Of a stretch of DNA of 64,000 bases, positions 61,314 to 64,000 are shown in pieces. The notes under the pieces were generated by a model. It did no database searches, was not told where the DNA came from, and saw nothing but the letters and a program-made list of their open reading frames with translations. The translations under genes and the position numbers were made by a program. The DNA comes from Acidobacteriota bacterium. GTDB taxonomy: Bacteria > Acidobacteriota > Terriglobia > Acidiferrales > UBA7541. The first letter of the stretch is position 1; each line of letters opens with the position of its first letter. The stretch covers positions 1-64,000 of the forward strand of contig PMTV01000053.1 of NCBI GenBank assembly GCA_003167215.1. Direction: 5' to 3'.

Positions 61314-62018
61314 TCACAGGGTGGTGCGGTTGGTGGAAACTTTATAGGCGTAGATCGCTTGCGCCACTGAATTTACCAGGGTTTTTACTTGGGCGCTTGT
61401 GTGGTCGGCTGGAAGTTTCATCAGGCCGGCACTCATTAAATTATCGACGGCGGTGCTGAGATTCGAATCTACCTGGGTCCAGTTCACGGATCCATTCGAC
61501 GTACCGGTCACGATGTAAGAATCAATCATACGCAATCCGACGCCTGGCGTGAGCATCTGGAGCATGCCTTCGTTGTCATTCATGGCGGTTGCCAGATCGA
61601 GCGTGAACCACTGGAGATCTTGCACCGTAGTGCCGGACGGGGGAGTAACAAAACCGCCCGCAGATGCGGCGTTCACAATTTGCGACACTGCGAGGTCCTG
61701 CGCGGACTGATTCGCCGAGCCGTTGGCATTTGTGGGAGGCATGGCGTCCGAGATCGCGCTGGCGACACCAGTAAGCAGGAGATAGCTGTGATGCGTCTGC
61801 ACAATCAGCGAAACGGCTACCCCGTAGGCCTCGAATTGAGGCAGAGTCATGCCGTATCGTGGCGAGGTAATTTTTGTGGTGACGGCGTTGGCCACGAAAC
61901 ATTGCACGGCGGCGGCCTGCGATGCGGTACAGCTTTGAGCGCGCACCGAGGGCGCGGCGGAGGCTGCTACTCCCAGACATATTCCTATTCCTAGCAAAGC
62001 TAGTTTTCTTAGTCCCAT
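61314..62018 (-). CDS. Secreted hypothetical protein within the phage module
   Basis: A 234-residue protein with a signal peptide (KLALLGIGICLGVAASAAPS). The rest is an Ala/Ser/Thr-rich helical protein (SCTASQAAAVQCFVANAVTT, then LPQFEAYGVAVSLIV, then LATAMNDNEGMLQML, then VKTLVNSVAQAIYAYKVS). It resembles exported hypothetical proteins of Acidobacteria, not phage proteins. GAGGTGTCGTTTATC precedes the ATG. It lies on the opposite strand between the scaffold-like and capsid genes. Confidence 0.65.
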   Translation of the reverse strand: MGLRKLALLGIGICLGVAASAAPSVRAQSCTASQAAAVQCFVANAVTTKITSPRYGMTLPQFEAYGVAVSLIVQTHHSYLLLTGVASAISDAMPPTNANGSANQSAQDLAVSQIVNAASAGGFVTPPSGTTVQDLQWFTLDLATAMNDNEGMLQMLTPGVGLRMIDSYIVTGTSNGSVNWTQVDSNLSTAVDNLMSAGLMKLPADHTSAQVKTLVNSVAQAIYAYKVSTNRTTL

Positions 62019-62432
62019 GATAAACGACACCTCAACATAAATGTTTACTTCGATTTCACGGGAAGGGGGGCGGAGACGAGCGCAGCGCACTCGCCAGCTT
62101 CCAAGCAAAGACAGTGTGTCTCGCGGCCGGAAACCGTTCAACTGGCCTAGGGGACAGGTGGGGACCAGTACGAATGGCCAGTTTCCCTCGATCCTCGGAA
62201 GTGAGCAACTCAGGCTGACTTTTGGTGCGCCGCATAAACGCTTCTCGTGCCAAACAAATTTTCTCTCGCAATCATCCGTAGAGGACATCCCCGCATTTTC
62301 AGCACTGAAGCGCTAGACAAATAGTTCGACGATTCCGACGCCCGATGGATTCCCGCGCCGCGTGAAACGTGACGTCTGCCCACGGCCGTGGGACGGGGAC
62401 GGATCGTCCATTCCAAGGGAGAATTCAATCAC
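62019..62432. other. Divergent intergenic region before the capsid gene
   Basis: About 410 bases with no supported gene. It holds the promoters of the secreted gene and of the capsid gene; AAGGGAGAATTC at 62414-62425 is the likely ribosome site of the latter. No repeat family was recognised. Confidence 0.5.
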
Positions 62433-63707
62433 ATGGCACAAATGCAAAATGCGCAATCGGTTGCGCTGCAACTGGAAAAAGTCCGGGACAAGCTTCCGCT
62501 GCTGTACGAGCGCGATGACATCCTACTGACCATGATCCAGCAGCGCGGCGACGTGGAACGCGTCAGCTCGCGGAACATGCGTTTGCCACTGCAAATCCGT
62601 CCAGGAGGCAAAGCAGGCTTGGCCAACATGGACGGCGGAGATTTGGGCCGCGGTTCGGGGACGGTGTACGACGTGGCGCAAGTGACGCCGGTATTTTTCC
62701 GGCACGCTGTGGAAATCACGAAGTTGGTGGAATACGCATCGAACGCTCCGGAAAAAGCAATCGAGAACGCAGCGAAACGCGAAGTGAAGAACGCGATGTT
62801 TCAGTTTCGATCGTTTCTCGACAAGGTGATGCAGACGAACGGTAACGGCGTGCTGGGCACCGTCAGCTCAATTACGACCACAGGATTGCCCGCCGGCGTG
62901 GCGGCGCAATTCGGGATGGCCAAGCCGCCGGGCGCGCAGCTTCTCTACTACAACCAGACGGTGCAGGTTTACGATCCCACGCTGACAACGAATCGCGGCT
63001 CGGCGAACATTTTGCTCGTTGATCCGTTCAATTCGCTGATTCAGGTGGACGGATTGCCCACGGGTACGAGCGTCAACGACTTGATCGTTCACGACGGGCT
63101 AACCGGAGCGCAACCTACGTCGCTCTTCGGCATTCTGTATCATCAGACGAACGCGACGACGGGGACGTGGCTGAACTTGAACCGCGCAACGTATCCGGTG
63201 GAACTCGCAACACCCACGGTGAACGGAAACAATTCGGCGATCACGCCGGGTGCAGTGCGCCTTGCCATCAACAAAGTGCGGAAATCGTTGGGCTCGAACC
63301 AGGTTTCGAAGCTCATTGCCTACACGGCGTTGGAACAGGAACATCAGTGGGAGCAGCTCGGCGTCACGATTTCGCAAATCATCAAGGAGGGAGCGGGCGG
63401 GCGCGCGAGCGATCTCGATCTACTCTTCACCGGCGAGAAATCGATGGCGGGAGTGCCGATCAAATCGTCTATCAATGCCAATCAGACGCGCGTGGATTTC
63501 CTGGATCTTTCGCACTGGGGCCGCGCGGTGATGCAAGACATTGATTTCTACGACGTGGGCGGGCAAACCGTGTTCCCGATTTACGGCGCAAGCGGCGGAA
63601 TTTCGGCGGCGTACATCTTCTACTTCGTCACCGGTTTCCAGGTGTGGAACGAGTCGCCCCGCAGCGGCGCGTACATCAACAACCTGGCGATTCCGACGGG
63701 CTACTAG
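62433..63707 (+). CDS. Phage major capsid protein, HK97-fold type
   Basis: A 424-residue protein with the pattern of a phage head protein: a helical N-terminus (QSVALQLEKVRDKLPLLYER), a DDILLTMIQQRGDVERVSSR segment, then PVFFRHAVEITKLVEYASNA, a long beta body (ANILLVDPFNSLIQVDG), and a C-terminal stretch (IPTGY end after VFPIYGASGGISAAY). I recognise it by place and general composition, not by a certain family motif. The ATG at 62433 (MAQMQNAQSVALQ) was chosen because of AAGGGAG upstream. Expected to form the head with the portal. Confidence 0.65.
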   Translation: MAQMQNAQSVALQLEKVRDKLPLLYERDDILLTMIQQRGDVERVSSRNMRLPLQIRPGGKAGLANMDGGDLGRGSGTVYDVAQVTPVFFRHAVEITKLVEYASNAPEKAIENAAKREVKNAMFQFRSFLDKVMQTNGNGVLGTVSSITTTGLPAGVAAQFGMAKPPGAQLLYYNQTVQVYDPTLTTNRGSANILLVDPFNSLIQVDGLPTGTSVNDLIVHDGLTGAQPTSLFGILYHQTNATTGTWLNLNRATYPVELATPTVNGNNSAITPGAVRLAINKVRKSLGSNQVSKLIAYTALEQEHQWEQLGVTISQIIKEGAGGRASDLDLLFTGEKSMAGVPIKSSINANQTRVDFLDLSHWGRAVMQDIDFYDVGGQTVFPIYGASGGISAAYIFYFVTGFQVWNESPRSGAYINNLAIPTGY

Positions 63708-63790
63708 TCGTAGCTTTCGGTTTGCCGTTGCGTTTGAATAATTGTCTTCGTAGCGCCGGTATCTTGGCGGCTGGTCGCACGTCGACCGAG

Positions 63791-63830
63791 AAAGTCAAAA
63801 GAGCCGGCGGGACGCTGGCGCTACGAAAAC
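63791..63830 (+). repeat. Dispersed palindromic repeat, GCCGGCG family
   Basis: AAAGTCAAAAGAGCCGGCGG, then GACGCTGGCGCTACGAAAAC, in the gap after the capsid gene. A minus-strand variant lies at about 63750-63775. Confidence 0.75.
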
Positions 63831-63973
63831 CTTACGGGCATTAAGATAATCAGGGACGCACGAAATTAATAGAGGCGCAACAGGCGCGTAATAATGCGCG
63901 GAATTCGGGTGGTAGGATGGCGCGTTAGCCTTTCCGTCACGAGAATTGCGGAACAAAGGAAACGACGACAACC

Positions 63974-64000
63974 ATGATGCCACCTAAACTGATACTCGCC
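63974..64000 (+). CDS. Start of a gene running off the window
   Basis: ATG at 63974 opens the frame MMPPKLILA, which continues past the right edge. AAAGGAAAC lies 10-19 bases upstream. Only nine codons are visible, so no identity can be given. Confidence 0.4.

Overview
The window looks like a chromosomal segment of a soil acidobacterium (Acidobacteriota, Terriglobia-like). This is inferred from gene content: a cupin that closely matches the manganese hydroxynitrile lyase known from Granulicella, a VWFA-related protein of the acidobacterial type, a secreted sedolisin protease with Ig-like repeats, a DUF2934 plus Hsp20-like protein, glycine-rich secreted proteins, and many short palindromic repeats between genes. 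No rRNA operon, intact tRNA or CRISPR array was seen.

Layout. 0.5-8.6 kb: hydroxynitrile-lyase cupin, an ABC-2 transporter pair, a NarL-type two-component system (PAS histidine kinase plus LuxR regulator), a degenerate receiver protein and a DUF2934/Hsp20-like protein. 8.6-15.9 kb: lgt, two membrane/PH-type proteins, an FAD oxidoreductase, a set of small stress-type proteins (CsbD and others), a STAS protein and a stand-alone LigD phosphoesterase. 15.9-22.8 kb: two aldo/keto reductase paralogues, a TPR protein, an isolated glutamate-synthase GXGXG domain, a Met/His-rich secreted protein, an HdeD-type membrane protein and a DinB-like protein. 23-28.2 kb: sedolisin and VWFA protein. 28.7-31.9 kb: dipZ-msrB-msrA on the minus strand, which together read as an extracytoplasmic methionine-sulfoxide repair system. 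32-51 kb: mixed small and secreted proteins, a PQQ-propeller lipoprotein, a Doc toxin with a ribbon-helix-helix-like antitoxin, a DUF2252 protein and an FAD monooxygenase.

From about 52 kb to the end lies a phage head module: small and large terminase, portal, a scaffold-like protein and the major capsid protein. Two host-type genes sit on the opposite strand within it. The terminase has an apparent one-base deletion inside its Walker A motif. Both terminase and portal carry an in-frame copy of the host's dispersed palindromic repeat, and in the portal this repeat, with a second repeat-like segment, sits between the two halves of a CxxC zinc ribbon. This suggests an old, decaying or domesticated prophage, or a helper-like element.

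Repeats are the second theme. At least three short palindromic families are scattered through the intergenic space: GCCGGCGGGACGCCGGC-type, GTGAATYCCnnnGGRATTCAC-type and GGCGCAGCATGCTGCGCC-type. There is also a decayed duplicate of a small-gene locus (20.1-20.4 kb versus 27.5-27.7 kb). Several genes show possible frameshifts or insertions. Whether these are biological or assembly errors cannot be decided from the sequence alone.
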